NCBI RefSeq assembly: GCF_029689945.1
Contig: NZ_CP121451.1
Span: 3,410,001 to 3,474,000 of the forward strand
Direction: 5' to 3'
Source of the DNA: Paenibacillus amylolyticus
GTDB lineage: Bacteria > Bacillota > Bacilli > Paenibacillales > Paenibacillaceae
Length of the DNA: 64,000 nt
The position numbers were made by a program, and so were the translations under genes. The stretch's first letter is position 1. Each line of letters starts with the position of its first letter. Of the stretch, positions 33,198 through 42,431 are shown in pieces. Under the pieces are notes generated by a model, which saw only the letters and a program-made list of their open reading frames with translations, was not told the origin of the DNA and searched no databases.

Positions 33198-33325
33198 ACG
33201 GAGAGTGCGGAACCAATCTGAAGAAGCGAAGCGTTCGCCTTTATCACCGGATTTTCCCATCCATAACGGGATCAAAAAAATCTGGGGATAACAGCGATCG
33301 GAGGATGGTACTGCAATCGAAGTGA
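33198..33325. repeat. Structured dispersed repeat, family A, copy 2
   Basis: Second copy of the element at 2727-2854, same orientation. The main stem TTATCACCGGATTTT with AAAATCTGGGGATAA and the GCGAA/TTCGC hairpin are kept; the outer stem here is TGCGGAACCA with TGGTACTGCA. It fills most of the efp upstream region, ending 92 bases before the efp start. Confidence 0.7.
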
Positions 33326-33417
33326 ACGAGGTGGCCTTTCTTGGATTCATTTTACTTATAACATTAACCCATCGTCTTATATCACCTATTTTTCAACCAT
33401 ATCAGGAGGGATTTTTT

Positions 33418-33975
33418 GTGATTTCAGTAAACGATTTTAAAACAGGCTTGACCGTACAAGTAGACAACGATATCTATACCGTGCTTGATTTCCAACACGT
33501 TAAACCAGGTAAAGGTGCTGCCTTCGTACGTTCCAAATTGAAAAACCTGCGTAATGGTAACACGGTTGAAAAAACATTCCGTGCAGGCGAAACTATTGGT
33601 CGTGCCATCATCGAAAACCGTGGCGTATCCTACCTGTATGCAAGCGGTACAGAGCACACGTTCATGGATAACGAAACGTATGATCAGTTCACATTGACTA
33701 GTGATCAACTGGAATGGGAATTGAACTTCCTGAAAGAAAACATGGTCGTTAAGATCGTTAGCTACCAAGGTGAAATCCTCGGAATCGACTTGCCAACAAG
33801 CGTTGAGTTGAAAGTTATCGAAACTGAGCCAAGCGTTAAAGGTAACACTGCACAAGGTGCTACCAAAAATGCAAAAGTGGAAACAGGCTTGAACGTACAG
33901 GTTCCTTTGTTCATTAACGAAGGTGACGTTCTCCTGATTGACACACGTGAAGGTAAATACTCTTCCCGTGCGTAA
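33418..33975 (+). CDS. efp: Elongation factor P
   Basis: Relieves ribosome stalling at polyproline. The GTG at 33418 follows AGGAGGG; longer in-frame extensions lack similarity. The KOW-like N-domain carries the modified-lysine loop [10 protein letters not shown] at about residue 30, followed by two OB domains ([14 protein letters not shown] near residue 125). It is 185 residues, intact and of standard size. Confidence 0.96.
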   Translation: MISVNDFKTGLTVQVDNDIYTVLDFQHVKPGKGAAFVRSKLKNLRNGNTVEKTFRAGETIGRAIIENRGVSYLYASGTEHTFMDNETYDQFTLTSDQLEWELNFLKENMVVKIVSYQGEILGIDLPTSVELKVIETEPSVKGNTAQGATKNAKVETGLNVQVPLFINEGDVLLIDTREGKYSSRA

Positions 33976-34010
33976 CTTTCACAAGCTGTAAGCTAATAAA
34001 CGGTATTAAC

Positions 34011-34046
34011 AACCCTTTGCCATTCCTTTGGCAGAGGGTTTTTTCG
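34011..34046 (+). terminator. Terminator after efp
   Basis: AACCCTTTGCC pairs with GGCAGAGGGTT, followed by TTTT. Confidence 0.85.
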
Positions 34047-34165
34047 AAAAAAGATTAGCCTATCAGGCGCTTTCGTAATATACTGGGTTAAAGTCATTTC
34101 TCGTAGAGAATAATGACGATGGACATCAATTATGCATACTGCACAAGGTAGGGAGTGGATTTGCG

Positions 34166-35418
34166 TTGTCATTGTACGTCATGAAATTTGGGGCAGCTCG
34201 GTCGGAGATACAGAACGCATGAAGCGTGTAGCCGGACGTGTTGTAGAAAAAGCTGATGAAGGACATCAGTGTGTAGTCGTGGTTTCGGCCATGGGAGATA
34301 CAACAGATGATTTAATAGATCAGGCAAAACAACTGAATAGTGAACTGCCTGCTCGTGAGATGGATATGTTATTGACGACAGGAGAACAGATTTCGATCTC
34401 CTTGTTATCGATGGCTATTCAAGCGCTTGGACGAAAGGCAGTATCATTTACAGGCTGGCAAGCGGGATTCCGCACAGAGCCGGTTCACGGAAAAGCACGT
34501 ATTCATGATATTCAACCTGACCGTGTAAATGCTGCGCTTGCAGAAGGCAATATTGTTATTGTTGCAGGTTTCCAGGGCATGACGGAAGACGGCGAGATCA
34601 CAACGCTGGGTCGCGGTGGTTCGGATACAACAGCTGTAGCGCTGGCAGCAGCCATTAAGGCTGATGCGTGCGAGATCTATACGGATGTAGATGGAATCTA
34701 TTCTACAGACCCGCGGATCGTTAAGGTTGCGCGCAAGCTGAAGGAAATATCGTATGACGAAATGCTGGAACTCGCTAATTTGGGAGCAGCAGTGCTGCAT
34801 CCGCGTGCAGTAGAGTACGCGAAGCATTCTGGTGTGCCTTTAATTGTAAGATCCAGCTTTAACCATAATGAAGGAACGGTTGTGAAGGAGGAAGCAGCAA
34901 TGGAACAAGGCGTAGTGGTTAGTGGGATTGCCTATGACAAAAATGTGGCTCGTATCAGTATTTTGGGTGTGCCGGATGTACCAGGAGTTCTGGCTGAAGT
35001 ATTTGGTGCGCTTGCATCCAATCAGCTGGATGTGGACATCATCGTTCAGAGCGGCGTGATGGATGGCAAAGCGGACTTCTCGTTCTCTGTTGCACTGTCT
35101 GATCGCGAGAACGCATTGCGTGTCATTGAAGGCCTTCACAGCCGCTTGCCTTACCGTGAAGTCACTTCTGAAGAAAACCTCGTTAAAATCTCGATTGTTG
35201 GCGCAGGCATGGTCAGCCATCCTGGAGTAGCTGCGAAGATGTTCAAAGTTATTTCCGCTGAAGGCGTGAGCATCAAGATGGTGAGTACTTCCGAGATCAA
35301 AGTATCTTGTGTCATTGACGGAGATAAGCTTCATGACGTTATTAAGGCATTGCATACAGCATATGATCTCGACACTACCGAGCAAGCCGTTGTCGGCGGA
35401 CCTCAAGATCGCAGATAA
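34166..35418 (+). CDS. lysC: Aspartate kinase II-type (LysC), one frameshift near the start
   Basis: Phosphorylates aspartate, the entry to lysine, threonine, methionine and diaminopimelate (including spore dipicolinate) synthesis. A kinase domain is followed by two ACT domains (VARISILGVPDVPGVLAEV; VKISIVGAGMVSHPG) for feedback control. The start TTG 34166 gives LSLYVMKFGGSSVG once one G is restored near 34190 (four G's, five needed). Without the repair the first codons read as unrelated sequence. About 418 residues. There is no lysine riboswitch in the 190 bases before it. Confidence 0.93.
34884..34902 (+). promoter_or_regulatory. Internal translation start for a LysC beta subunit
   Basis: AAGGAGG, a 9-base gap and ATG (34900) lie in frame inside lysC at the kinase-ACT junction. 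Translation would give a 172-residue ACT-only protein to 35418. B. subtilis lysC makes its beta subunit in the same way, from an internal start at the equivalent position. Confidence 0.72.
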
Positions 35419-35444
35419 GGTGTTGCTAGGCATGTAAATTAGCA

Positions 35445-35488
35445 AAGGTGTACTGCTGCCAACGGGCAGCAGTACACCTTTTTTATTT
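35445..35488 (+). terminator. Strong terminator after lysC
   Basis: Perfect 16-bp stem AAGGTGTACTGCTGCC with its complement, tetraloop AACG, then TTTTTTA. It separates lysC from the convergent comB. Confidence 0.92.
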
Positions 35489-35503
35489 TTATCATAGCCA
35501 TTC

Positions 35504-36253
35504 TCACATCAAATTGAATAACTTTCCCCCACGTATGCCTCTATAAGGTTGCATGCGGTTGCCCTCCCCCATCTCGGGAACACAATCCAGCAGATTTAGC
35601 TGAGAGCAATATGAGATATCATGAAGCCTGCCCAACTTTTCAAGCCTCCGCCCGCTAACTGATTTTTGCACCAGATCCGGGATGTTCTCCTGACATTGGG
35701 ATACCGCCTGATGGAGCACGATGCCGAGATCGTTTAGCTGGAGGGGAGAAGTGGATTGACGGTGCAGTTCGTCGATGATACATCCAGCACACAAAGCGTC
35801 CTCCAGTGCAAATTCATCCTGATTCCCCGCACACAACAGCAAGACATCTCGTTGAAGTTCGCATAGAGCTGCTGCGATCGCCCTGACATTGAGAAATGAT
35901 CCAGCTAGTACATGTTTTGCCCTGGAAGCCTTGATTAAGGCGCGGGTTCCATCCGTTGTGGTCAATATGATCGTTTTGTCTGTAATGTCCTCGGTCATAT
36001 ATTCATAGGGGGAATTACCCACCTCGAATCCGGTAATTTTTTTGTCAAAACGCTCCCCGCCTCGAATGCAATCTTTCACTTCCATTTGTTTGGCTTGTGG
36101 AACCGTCTCTACGGCAATTACAGCTGAAGCATCGTATGCCAGAGCCGTAACTATGGTACTGGTCGTACACAAGACATCAATTACAACTGCACTTCGCCCT
36201 GCAATATCAATGGTACGTACTTCATTTACATTGCCAACCACATCGACTCGCAC
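35504..36253 (-). CDS. comB: 2-phosphosulfolactate phosphatase family protein (ComB-like)
   Basis: Mg-dependent phosphatase family named for the coenzyme M pathway step that dephosphorylates 2-phosphosulfolactate. Family motifs: VVIDVLCTTSTIVTAL near the N-terminus, IRGGERFDKKITGFEVGNSP, and TTTDGTRAL. It is 249 residues and intact. The other sulfolactate genes are absent here, and Bacillales do not make coenzyme M; in Bacillus a related pathway makes spore sulfolactate, so a spore role is possible but unproven. It is transcribed divergently from spoIIIAA. Confidence 0.85.
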   Translation of the reverse strand: MRVDVVGNVNEVRTIDIAGRSAVVIDVLCTTSTIVTALAYDASAVIAVETVPQAKQMEVKDCIRGGERFDKKITGFEVGNSPYEYMTEDITDKTIILTTTDGTRALIKASRAKHVLAGSFLNVRAIAAALCELQRDVLLLCAGNQDEFALEDALCAGCIIDELHRQSTSPLQLNDLGIVLHQAVSQCQENIPDLVQKSVSGRRLEKLGRLHDISYCSQLNLLDCVPEMGEGNRMQPYRGIRGGKLFNLM

Positions 36254-36378
36254 TCCCCACAGCTCCTTTCTGTATCCGGGGATGGGTAGTTCTGTTTTGA
36301 ACCGGAATGGAACTTACCTATCTGCAATTACTATATGCATGCATTTCTAGACGGGTGCCTAGAACAGGAGGTGGATCT

Positions 36379-36414
36379 ATGCTTTCTACTCTCAAACGTA
36401 TTCTGAAGAATTGA
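36379..36414 (+). CDS. Possible 11-residue leader peptide
   Basis: AGGAGGTGGATCT then ATG encodes MLSTLKRILKN. The Shine-Dalgarno match is perfect and well spaced, but the reading frame is only 12 codons. It could be a leader peptide or the remains of the yqhV gene that occupies this place in Bacillus. No homologue is recognised. Confidence 0.25.
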   Translation: MLSTLKRILKN

Positions 36415-36425
36415 TAGATTTCAGC

Positions 36426-36454
36426 GTCATAAATTAAATGTACAGGCATAAACT
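36426..36454 (+). promoter_or_regulatory. Sigma-E-type promoter of the spoIIIA operon
   Basis: GTCATAAAT (36426-36434) and CATAAACT (36447-36454) resemble the sigma-E elements, with an acceptable spacer, 63 bases before spoIIIAA. The B. subtilis operon is transcribed by sigma-E in the mother cell. Confidence 0.55.
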
Positions 36455-36516
36455 TGAGATATGAACAAGCGCCAGAAGCGTAAACCATATGATCTCAAGG
36501 TTGGAGGAGCCTACTC

Positions 36517-37521
36517 ATGAAGGTGAACTGGAAGGAACTTTTTCCGGAACCGATTCGAACCATTCTGGGAAGAATGCCGCCCGCTCTATTGGAACAAGTG
36601 GAGGAAGTACGTATTCGTGAAGGCAGGCCCCTGGAGATTAATGCAGGCAACACATACCACTTCCTGACACCTCAAGGTAGTCCGACCGGGAATCCTGATG
36701 AAGCGTATGTTCCTCAGAAAGAAGTGACACACAGGTTGCTGGACCTGATCAGTAACCATTCACTTTATACATTGGAAGAGGAACTGCGCAAAGGGTTCAT
36801 CACCATACCTGGCGGACATCGAATCGGACTTGCTGGCCGAACGGTGCTAAGCGGTGGGCGTGTCGAATACCTGCGCGACATCAACGGGTTTAACGTTCGG
36901 GTAGCCCGTGAGGTGCATGGAGTGGCTGATCGTATCCTTCCTTATCTTCTCGATATGAAGAGCGGACAGGTCCTGCACACGTTGATCCTTTCACCACCAC
37001 AACAAGGGAAAACGACGTTGCTGCGAGATCTGGCGAGACAAATTAGCAGTGGTACTAAGCTTTCAGCGGGCAATGAACTGGTTCAAGGAATACGTCCGCG
37101 TCTGAAAGTGAGCATTGTGGATGAGAGGTCCGAAATCGCCGGTAGCTACAAAGGGGTACCTGGATTCGATGTAGGTCCCCGAACAGATGTGATGGACGGT
37201 TGTCCAAAGGCGGAGGGCATGATGATGATGCTTCGCTCCATGTCGCCCGATGTCCTGATTGTGGACGAGATCGGTCGTCCGGAGGATGCTGATGCGGTAA
37301 TGGAAGCCCTGCATGCAGGAGTCTCTGTGATCGCGACTGCGCATGGTCGTGACCTATCGGAGCTGTCGGCCAGACCCGCCCTCAGAACCTTAATTACGGA
37401 GCAGATGTTTCAGCGGTATGTCCAGCTGCAACGGACGAGCCGGGGCATGACCTTTCGGCTGGCTGATGGAAAAATGCGTGGGTTGCAGCAGAACGGGGCA
37501 GGAGGTGAATCCTTTGGTTAA
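36517..37521 (+). CDS. spoIIIAA: Stage III sporulation ATPase SpoIIIAA
   Basis: Secretion-type ATPase of the mother-cell side of the A-Q channel complex that feeds the forespore. Walker A PPQQGKTTLL at about residue 163 and Walker B DVLIVDEIG are present, together with the family N-terminal FPEPIRTILGRMP. ATG 36517 follows TTGGAGGAG. It is 334 residues, intact, first in an eight-gene operon with close or overlapping junctions. Confidence 0.96.
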   Translation: MKVNWKELFPEPIRTILGRMPPALLEQVEEVRIREGRPLEINAGNTYHFLTPQGSPTGNPDEAYVPQKEVTHRLLDLISNHSLYTLEEELRKGFITIPGGHRIGLAGRTVLSGGRVEYLRDINGFNVRVAREVHGVADRILPYLLDMKSGQVLHTLILSPPQQGKTTLLRDLARQISSGTKLSAGNELVQGIRPRLKVSIVDERSEIAGSYKGVPGFDVGPRTDVMDGCPKAEGMMMMLRSMSPDVLIVDEIGRPEDADAVMEALHAGVSVIATAHGRDLSELSARPALRTLITEQMFQRYVQLQRTSRGMTFRLADGKMRGLQQNGAGGESFG

Positions 37522-38032
37522 CATGCTTGGTGCGGTAATCATTCTGTTAGCCAGCACCCTCGCCGGCTTTTACAAGGCCAGACAGTATGCATTAAGACCG
37601 AGACAATTGCGAGAACTCATTGCTGCCCTCCAGCGACTAATGACGGAGATTAACTACGGGCTCACCCCCTTACCCGAGGCCATGGGCAAGATGGGAGCCC
37701 AGACCAAAGAACCTGTAAAGACGCTGTTCCTTCATGCAGCCACGCAGATGGAACCTCCTCATGGACTCACTGCCCGGGAAAGTCTGCAGTCAGGCGTGAA
37801 TCTGGCGTGGGGAAGATCGGCGATGAAGGCTGACGAGCGGGAAGTCATGCTGCAATTAAGCTTCAGCCTTGGCACAAGTGACCGTCTGGATCAGACCAAA
37901 CATATATCGTTAGCCATTCAACAACTAATGCATGAGGAATCCCGTGCCCAGGCCGATCAAATGAAATATGAACGAATGAGCCGAAGCCTCGGGATGCTTG
38001 TCGGAGCGTTAATCGTCATTCTGATCTTCTGA
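37514..38032 (+). CDS. spoIIIAB: Stage III sporulation protein SpoIIIAB
   Basis: Membrane protein related to type II secretion F components. TTG 37514 lies six bases after GGAGGTG and overlaps the spoIIIAA stop; it gives 172 residues, the normal size, beginning with the hydrophobic segment MLGAVIILLASTLAGF. A second hydrophobic helix ends the protein (LGMLVGALIVILIF). Intact. Confidence 0.94.
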   Translation: MVNMLGAVIILLASTLAGFYKARQYALRPRQLRELIAALQRLMTEINYGLTPLPEAMGKMGAQTKEPVKTLFLHAATQMEPPHGLTARESLQSGVNLAWGRSAMKADEREVMLQLSFSLGTSDRLDQTKHISLAIQQLMHEESRAQADQMKYERMSRSLGMLVGALIVILIF

Positions 38033-38061
38033 AATAGCCGGGATAGTGAGGTGCCAAGGTC

Positions 38062-38265
38062 ATGAATCTAGAAGTGAACGCAATCTTTCAAATTGCGGGT
38101 ATCGGAATCATCATTGCCATGATTCACACGGTACTGAAACAAATGGGAAAGGAAGATATGGCTCACTGGGTGACCGTAATCGGATTTGTCGTTGTATTGT
38201 TCATGGTGGTCCGTATGCTGGACAGCCTGCTGCAAGAGATCAAATCGATATTTCTTTTTCAATGA
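38062..38265 (+). CDS. spoIIIAC: Stage III sporulation protein SpoIIIAC
   Basis: Small 67-residue membrane protein with two helices (IFQIAGIGIIIAMIHTVL and VTVIGFVVVLFMVVRML). ATG 38062 follows GAGGTG. Size and place match the family. Confidence 0.94.
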   Translation: MNLEVNAIFQIAGIGIIIAMIHTVLKQMGKEDMAHWVTVIGFVVVLFMVVRMLDSLLQEIKSIFLFQ

Positions 38266-38297
38266 AAAACGGTCATGAAGCCGGATGGTGGTGACCT

Positions 38298-38687
38298 GTG
38301 GAAATAATCCAAGTTGTAGGTTTGGCGCTTATCGCTACGGTGCTCATTCTGGTCATTAAGGAACAGAAACCGATGTTTGCTTTTCTGATTGCTGCCGCGA
38401 CAGGCATTGTCATCTTCATGTTGTTAATTGGCAAGATTGGTGCAGTTATTGAAGTGTTGAAGCGGCTTGCTGAGAATTCAGGCATGGAAAGCATTTATCT
38501 GAAAACGGTGCTGAAAATTATTGGCATAGCGTATATTGCTGAATTTGGCGCACAGATTGTCAGGGATGCGGGCCAGGAGAGTATTGCGTCCAAGATTGAA
38601 CTGGCTGGTAAGGTGTTGATACTTGTACTTGCTATACCGATCATCAGCATTATTATCGAAACCGTCATGAAGCTGATGCCGGTGTAG
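38298..38687 (+). CDS. spoIIIAD: Stage III sporulation protein SpoIIIAD
   Basis: Membrane protein of 129 residues with four hydrophobic segments. GTG start 38298 lies close behind a GGTGG-type site. The segment KIIGIAYIAEFGAQIVRDAG is characteristic of the family. Intact. Confidence 0.94.
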   Translation: MEIIQVVGLALIATVLILVIKEQKPMFAFLIAAATGIVIFMLLIGKIGAVIEVLKRLAENSGMESIYLKTVLKIIGIAYIAEFGAQIVRDAGQESIASKIELAGKVLILVLAIPIISIIIETVMKLMPV

Positions 38688-38707
38688 AAAGGGCGTGCGG
38701 ACTTCAT

Positions 38708-39898
38708 ATGAAATTAATACATGATAAGCCGCAGTGGCGCCTTACGGTTGTGCTGATGCTCTGTTTTCTGTTCGGTATCCTGGGACAGGTTACTGCAAGC
38801 TCACCTTCCGGTGAGTGGATGGAGCAGCAGGCGGATCAGCTTCCCAAGGATCAGGTGGAGAAATACTGGGATCAACTGATGCAACAATACGGTGGTTTCT
38901 TCCCGGAAGGGAAGACCCCTTCCTTCATGGATATGTTAATCCCCGGCAATGAAGGGTTCAGCCTGAAGTCGGTGTTTGTAGCCATAGGAACCTTCATGCT
39001 GCATGAAATTTTATATAATGGCAAGCTTCTGGTCACGATTGTGATGTTAAGCGTACTCAGCATGATTCTCGAGACTCTTCAGACCGCATTTGAGAAAAAT
39101 AATATTAGCAAAATCGCCTATTCCATCTGTTATATGGTCATCATCATCATTGCAATCAACAGCTTCAGCGTGGCGATTGGATACGCCAAGGATGCCATAA
39201 CCAGCATGATCAACTTCATGATGGCGATGGTTCCACTGTTATTCACACTGCTCGCGTCCATGGGTAACGTCATCACCGTTTCCGTGACACATCCACTCAT
39301 CATTTTCATGATTCATCTGGTGAGTACATTGATTCACTTGCTGGTTTTCCCGTTACTCTTCTTCTCGGCTGTTCTGCATCTCGTCAGTTCATTGTCTCAC
39401 AAGTACAAGCTGACACAGCTGGCAGACCTCCTGCGCAATATTAGTGTGGCGCTGCTAGGTATTCTGCTGACGATGTTTTTGGGTGTAATTTCGGTTCAGG
39501 GAGCATCGGGATCGGTGGCGGATGGGGTCAGCCTGAAGGCCGCCAAATATATAGCAGGCAACTTTGTCCCTGTCGTGGGCAGAACATTTGCGGATGCGAC
39601 GGATACGGTAATTACAGCTTCTCTACTTGTCAAAAATGCAATTGGACTCACTGGGGTAATCATCATCTTGTTTCTATGTGCTTTTCCGGCACTCAAGATC
39701 TTGGCTCTTGCCTTGATATATAACGTTACCGGTGCCATTATGCAACCGCTGGGAGACACCCCGATTGTAGGATGCCTGCAGGCCATCGGCAAGAGCATGA
39801 TCTACGTGTTTGCGGCGCTCGCAGCTGTCGGGCTGATGTTTTTTCTGGCAATCACCATCCTGCTGACCGCGGGGAATCTGACTGTCATGATGCGCTGA
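38708..39898 (+). CDS. spoIIIAE: Stage III sporulation protein SpoIIIAE
   Basis: Polytopic membrane protein of 396 residues with an N-terminal signal-like helix, an extracytoplasmic stretch and about seven helices (family segments SVFVAIGTFMLHEILYNG and SLKAAKYIAGNFVPVVG). It resembles permease components and is thought to form part of the channel base. Intact. Confidence 0.95.
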   Translation: MKLIHDKPQWRLTVVLMLCFLFGILGQVTASSPSGEWMEQQADQLPKDQVEKYWDQLMQQYGGFFPEGKTPSFMDMLIPGNEGFSLKSVFVAIGTFMLHEILYNGKLLVTIVMLSVLSMILETLQTAFEKNNISKIAYSICYMVIIIIAINSFSVAIGYAKDAITSMINFMMAMVPLLFTLLASMGNVITVSVTHPLIIFMIHLVSTLIHLLVFPLLFFSAVLHLVSSLSHKYKLTQLADLLRNISVALLGILLTMFLGVISVQGASGSVADGVSLKAAKYIAGNFVPVVGRTFADATDTVITASLLVKNAIGLTGVIIILFLCAFPALKILALALIYNVTGAIMQPLGDTPIVGCLQAIGKSMIYVFAALAAVGLMFFLAITILLTAGNLTVMMR

Positions 39899-39929
39899 AT
39901 GTATGTTGGCAAGAAAGGGGATGGAAAGG

Positions 39930-40760
39930 ATGGGGTGGCTGAGCAACTGGCTCCAGGAATTGATCATGATCGTTCTGCTGGCGACTTTCGTGGATATGCT
40001 GTTGCCCAATCGATCCATGGAACGTTATGTCAAGCTTGTGCTGAGCCTTCTCATCCTGCTGACCCTTTTATCACCCATAACCAAGCTCCTCAAAAGTGAC
40101 CCGGTTGGCGAACTGAAACGGGCAATGTCAGCAATGGAAACCCCATCGGATGGCAATGCAACACTGGATCAGATTTTGGCTCAGGGCAAGCAGCTGCAAG
40201 CGGGTGAACAGGAACAATCCCTGCAATGGACAGCGAAGGAACTGGCTAACGTCATGAAAGGCCAGATTGAAGAAACAACAGGAGCGAGGGTTCGATCCGT
40301 AGAGGTACAGCTGGCCATGAGCAAATATGAAACCGAGTCGGAAGCCGCCTCATCCGTCGAATTGCCTGTAATCCAGCGAGTGTTGGTCGAGATGGCAGGG
40401 GAGGGTGCAGCAGGAGAATTGAAGGCAAGGCAGCAAGAAGTCGCTGCAAATACACAACCCATATCTGGAACAGACACAGAATCCGAGAAGGATAAAGCAT
40501 CTCACACACAGCAGCCGATCCAAATCGGCCAGATTGAAGTACCTGAAATACAGATTGATGTGAGTAAAGGACAACGTGATGGAAATGAAGTGTCTTCCGA
40601 TCCTGTTATACGAGATCAGGAAGATGAATCGAAGCATCAAGATGAGACATCCACAAGGTCCGAACATGCGGTGCAGATTATTACATTGCTGACTGAAAAG
40701 TGGGATGTTGATGCAAACAAAATACAAGTGAAAGAACCGAAAAGTGCTGAAGTTCTGTGA
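39930..40760 (+). CDS. spoIIIAF: Stage III sporulation protein SpoIIIAF
   Basis: Membrane protein with two N-terminal helices (LQELIMIVLLATFVDMLLP and LVLSLLILLTLLSPI) and an extracytoplasmic ring-forming domain. ATG 39930 (GWLSNWLQ) matches the family start; TTG 39903 would add nine residues. The region around residues 150-235 is a polar, low-complexity insert rich in Gln, Glu and Ser, making it longer (276) than the Bacillus protein. Confidence 0.92.
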   Translation: MGWLSNWLQELIMIVLLATFVDMLLPNRSMERYVKLVLSLLILLTLLSPITKLLKSDPVGELKRAMSAMETPSDGNATLDQILAQGKQLQAGEQEQSLQWTAKELANVMKGQIEETTGARVRSVEVQLAMSKYETESEAASSVELPVIQRVLVEMAGEGAAGELKARQQEVAANTQPISGTDTESEKDKASHTQQPIQIGQIEVPEIQIDVSKGQRDGNEVSSDPVIRDQEDESKHQDETSTRSEHAVQIITLLTEKWDVDANKIQVKEPKSAEVL

Positions 40761-40775
40761 GAAGGAGGATGTCCG

Positions 40776-41414
40776 ATGAAGCAATGGTTCAAAAAGATGG
40801 AAACCTGGATGGGTGGCGGAGAAGGCGGGGCAAGAAGGAATCAGACTTTCCGCTGGCTGATTATCCTCGGTTTGATCGGGGTGGGAATCATGCTGTTCAA
40901 TTCCTTCGTCAATGTCAAAAAAATTGATTCCGAGAATATCGGTCGCGAACCACCGGACCCGGCAACATCCATGGCCTCCATACAGAGTGATCCGATGGAT
41001 CAGAACCCTTTTCAGGCGATAGAAATTGCATTTGAAGACAAAATTAAAGGTGTATTGGAAAACATTGTTGGTGTGGGGACGGTTGATGTGATGGTTACTG
41101 TGGATTCTACAGAAGAACTGGTCGTTCAGCGGAACGTGAAAGATTCGCAGCAACTTACCGAAGAAACCGATGCCAGCGGGGGCAAGCGCCACATGACGCA
41201 ATATACCCGTGATGGCGAGATCATTACGTACGAAGTATCAGGGGATCAGACACCGATCGTGACCAAAAAGCTCAAACCGCAGATTCGTGGAGTGCTTGTG
41301 GTTGCGAAGGGCGCAGAGAACAAGGTTGTGAAAGACTTGATAACTGATGCTGTGGAAAAGGGACTGAATGTGGCAGCCTACCGGATCTCGGTTGTACCGC
41401 GCAAACAAGACTAA
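40776..41414 (+). CDS. spoIIIAG: Stage III sporulation protein SpoIIIAG
   Basis: Single-pass mother-cell membrane protein whose extracytoplasmic domain forms the large ring of the feeding-tube channel. One helix (WLIILGLIGVGIMLFNSFV) is followed by the ring-building motif KLKPQIRGVLVVAKGAENKVV near the C-terminus. ATG 40776 follows GAAGGAGGA. It is 212 residues and intact. Confidence 0.95.
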   Translation: MKQWFKKMETWMGGGEGGARRNQTFRWLIILGLIGVGIMLFNSFVNVKKIDSENIGREPPDPATSMASIQSDPMDQNPFQAIEIAFEDKIKGVLENIVGVGTVDVMVTVDSTEELVVQRNVKDSQQLTEETDASGGKRHMTQYTRDGEIITYEVSGDQTPIVTKKLKPQIRGVLVVAKGAENKVVKDLITDAVEKGLNVAAYRISVVPRKQD

Positions 41415-41480
41415 TTTGGTTTGTTGAATCACAAGATTCAATTCTCATAAGATTGAAGCCAATTTGAGGAGGAAGTTCTA

Positions 41481-42298
41481 ATGAATAACAAACGTCAAAC
41501 AGTATGGCTGGTGTCCATGCTGAGTCTGATGGTCATTTTGTCCGCGTATTATCTGTTCACTGAGGATTCCGGTCCAATCAATGCGCCGGTGGCGGACAGT
41601 CAGCAAGTTGATGGAATCAAGCAAGGGGAAGCGAAGGAGACGGCAGGCATTCTTGATCCTACAGAAGGTTTGGTTGTTAATGAAGTAGTGAATAGCGGTG
41701 AGATTGAAAGTGATCCAAATGAGGCTGGCACTGTTGAAGAACCGGCAGCTACGGAAGGTAAAGAAGCAGGAAATGCAGAGAAAACGCCTGCTGTTGAACC
41801 AGGCGTGAATAAGGGGAAACGGGCAAAGAGACCGACAAGGGGGCAACAACTACACCGGAGACAGACAGTCAGACTGGGGGCACTGCCACGAAGACGGATG
41901 AAGAAGTCCTCAAGGAAATGGAAGAGCAGAATACGGCAGCATCTGCAAGCAGCCAGTTCCAGAACTACCAATGGCAGCGTGAAGAGAGCAACAATCGCAA
42001 GTATGAGGAACTGATGACCGTGGCAGGGGACTTGAGCAAAACGCCAGAGGAGAATGCCAAAGCAACCGAGCAACTCCGTACACTGGAAGAAAAAGAAGCC
42101 AAAATCACAGGCATTGAAGAGACACTCTCCCAGCAATTCGCCAATGCGATTGTTCAAGAAGACGCCGACAAGTATAAAGTGGTGGTCCTCAGTGACACAC
42201 TGGATGTAAAACAGGCGGTATCCATTGTGGATCTGGTGATGAAAGAATTGGCGGTTTCACAGAACAAAATCAGCGTGCAATACGTCACAGAACAGTAA
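41481..42298 (+). CDS. spoIIIAH: Stage III sporulation protein SpoIIIAH, one frameshift
   Basis: Mother-cell membrane protein that pairs with forespore SpoIIQ across the intermembrane space. N-terminal helix VWLVSMLSLMVILSAYYLF, an acidic linker, then a YscJ/FliF-like domain (QFQNYQWQREESNNRKYEEL to the C-terminus). The frame breaks near 41820, where one A (three seen, four needed) restores NKGKTGKETDKG. Joined length about 272 residues. It ends the spoIIIA operon before the terminator at 42313. Confidence 0.93.
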
Positions 42299-42312
42299 TC
42301 CAAATCATGGAA

Positions 42313-42353
42313 AAGCAGACCCGGGAGCTGGTTCCACTCTCGGGCTCTTTCCA
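42313..42353 (+). terminator. Terminator after spoIIIAH
   Basis: ACCCGGGAG pairs with CTCTCGGGC around a 9-base loop, followed by TCTTTCC and a TTTTT a few bases on. Confidence 0.6.
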
Positions 42354-42366
42354 TTTTTAATGATTA

Positions 42367-42375
42367 TGATATAAT
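42367..42375 (+). promoter_or_regulatory. Extended -10 promoter of accBC
   Basis: TGATATAAT has the TG-N-TATAAT form of an extended -10. No good -35 box is seen 17 bases upstream. No FapR site was recognised. Confidence 0.5.
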
Positions 42376-42431
42376 ACATAAAGCCATATGACCGTCCTAG
42401 TGAGACTGGCATGATGCCGAAGGAGTGAATA

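Noticed and set aside
33976..34165. Possible lysine riboswitch before lysC
   Set aside because: The space after the efp terminator is about 120 bases and shows none of the conserved L-box segments.
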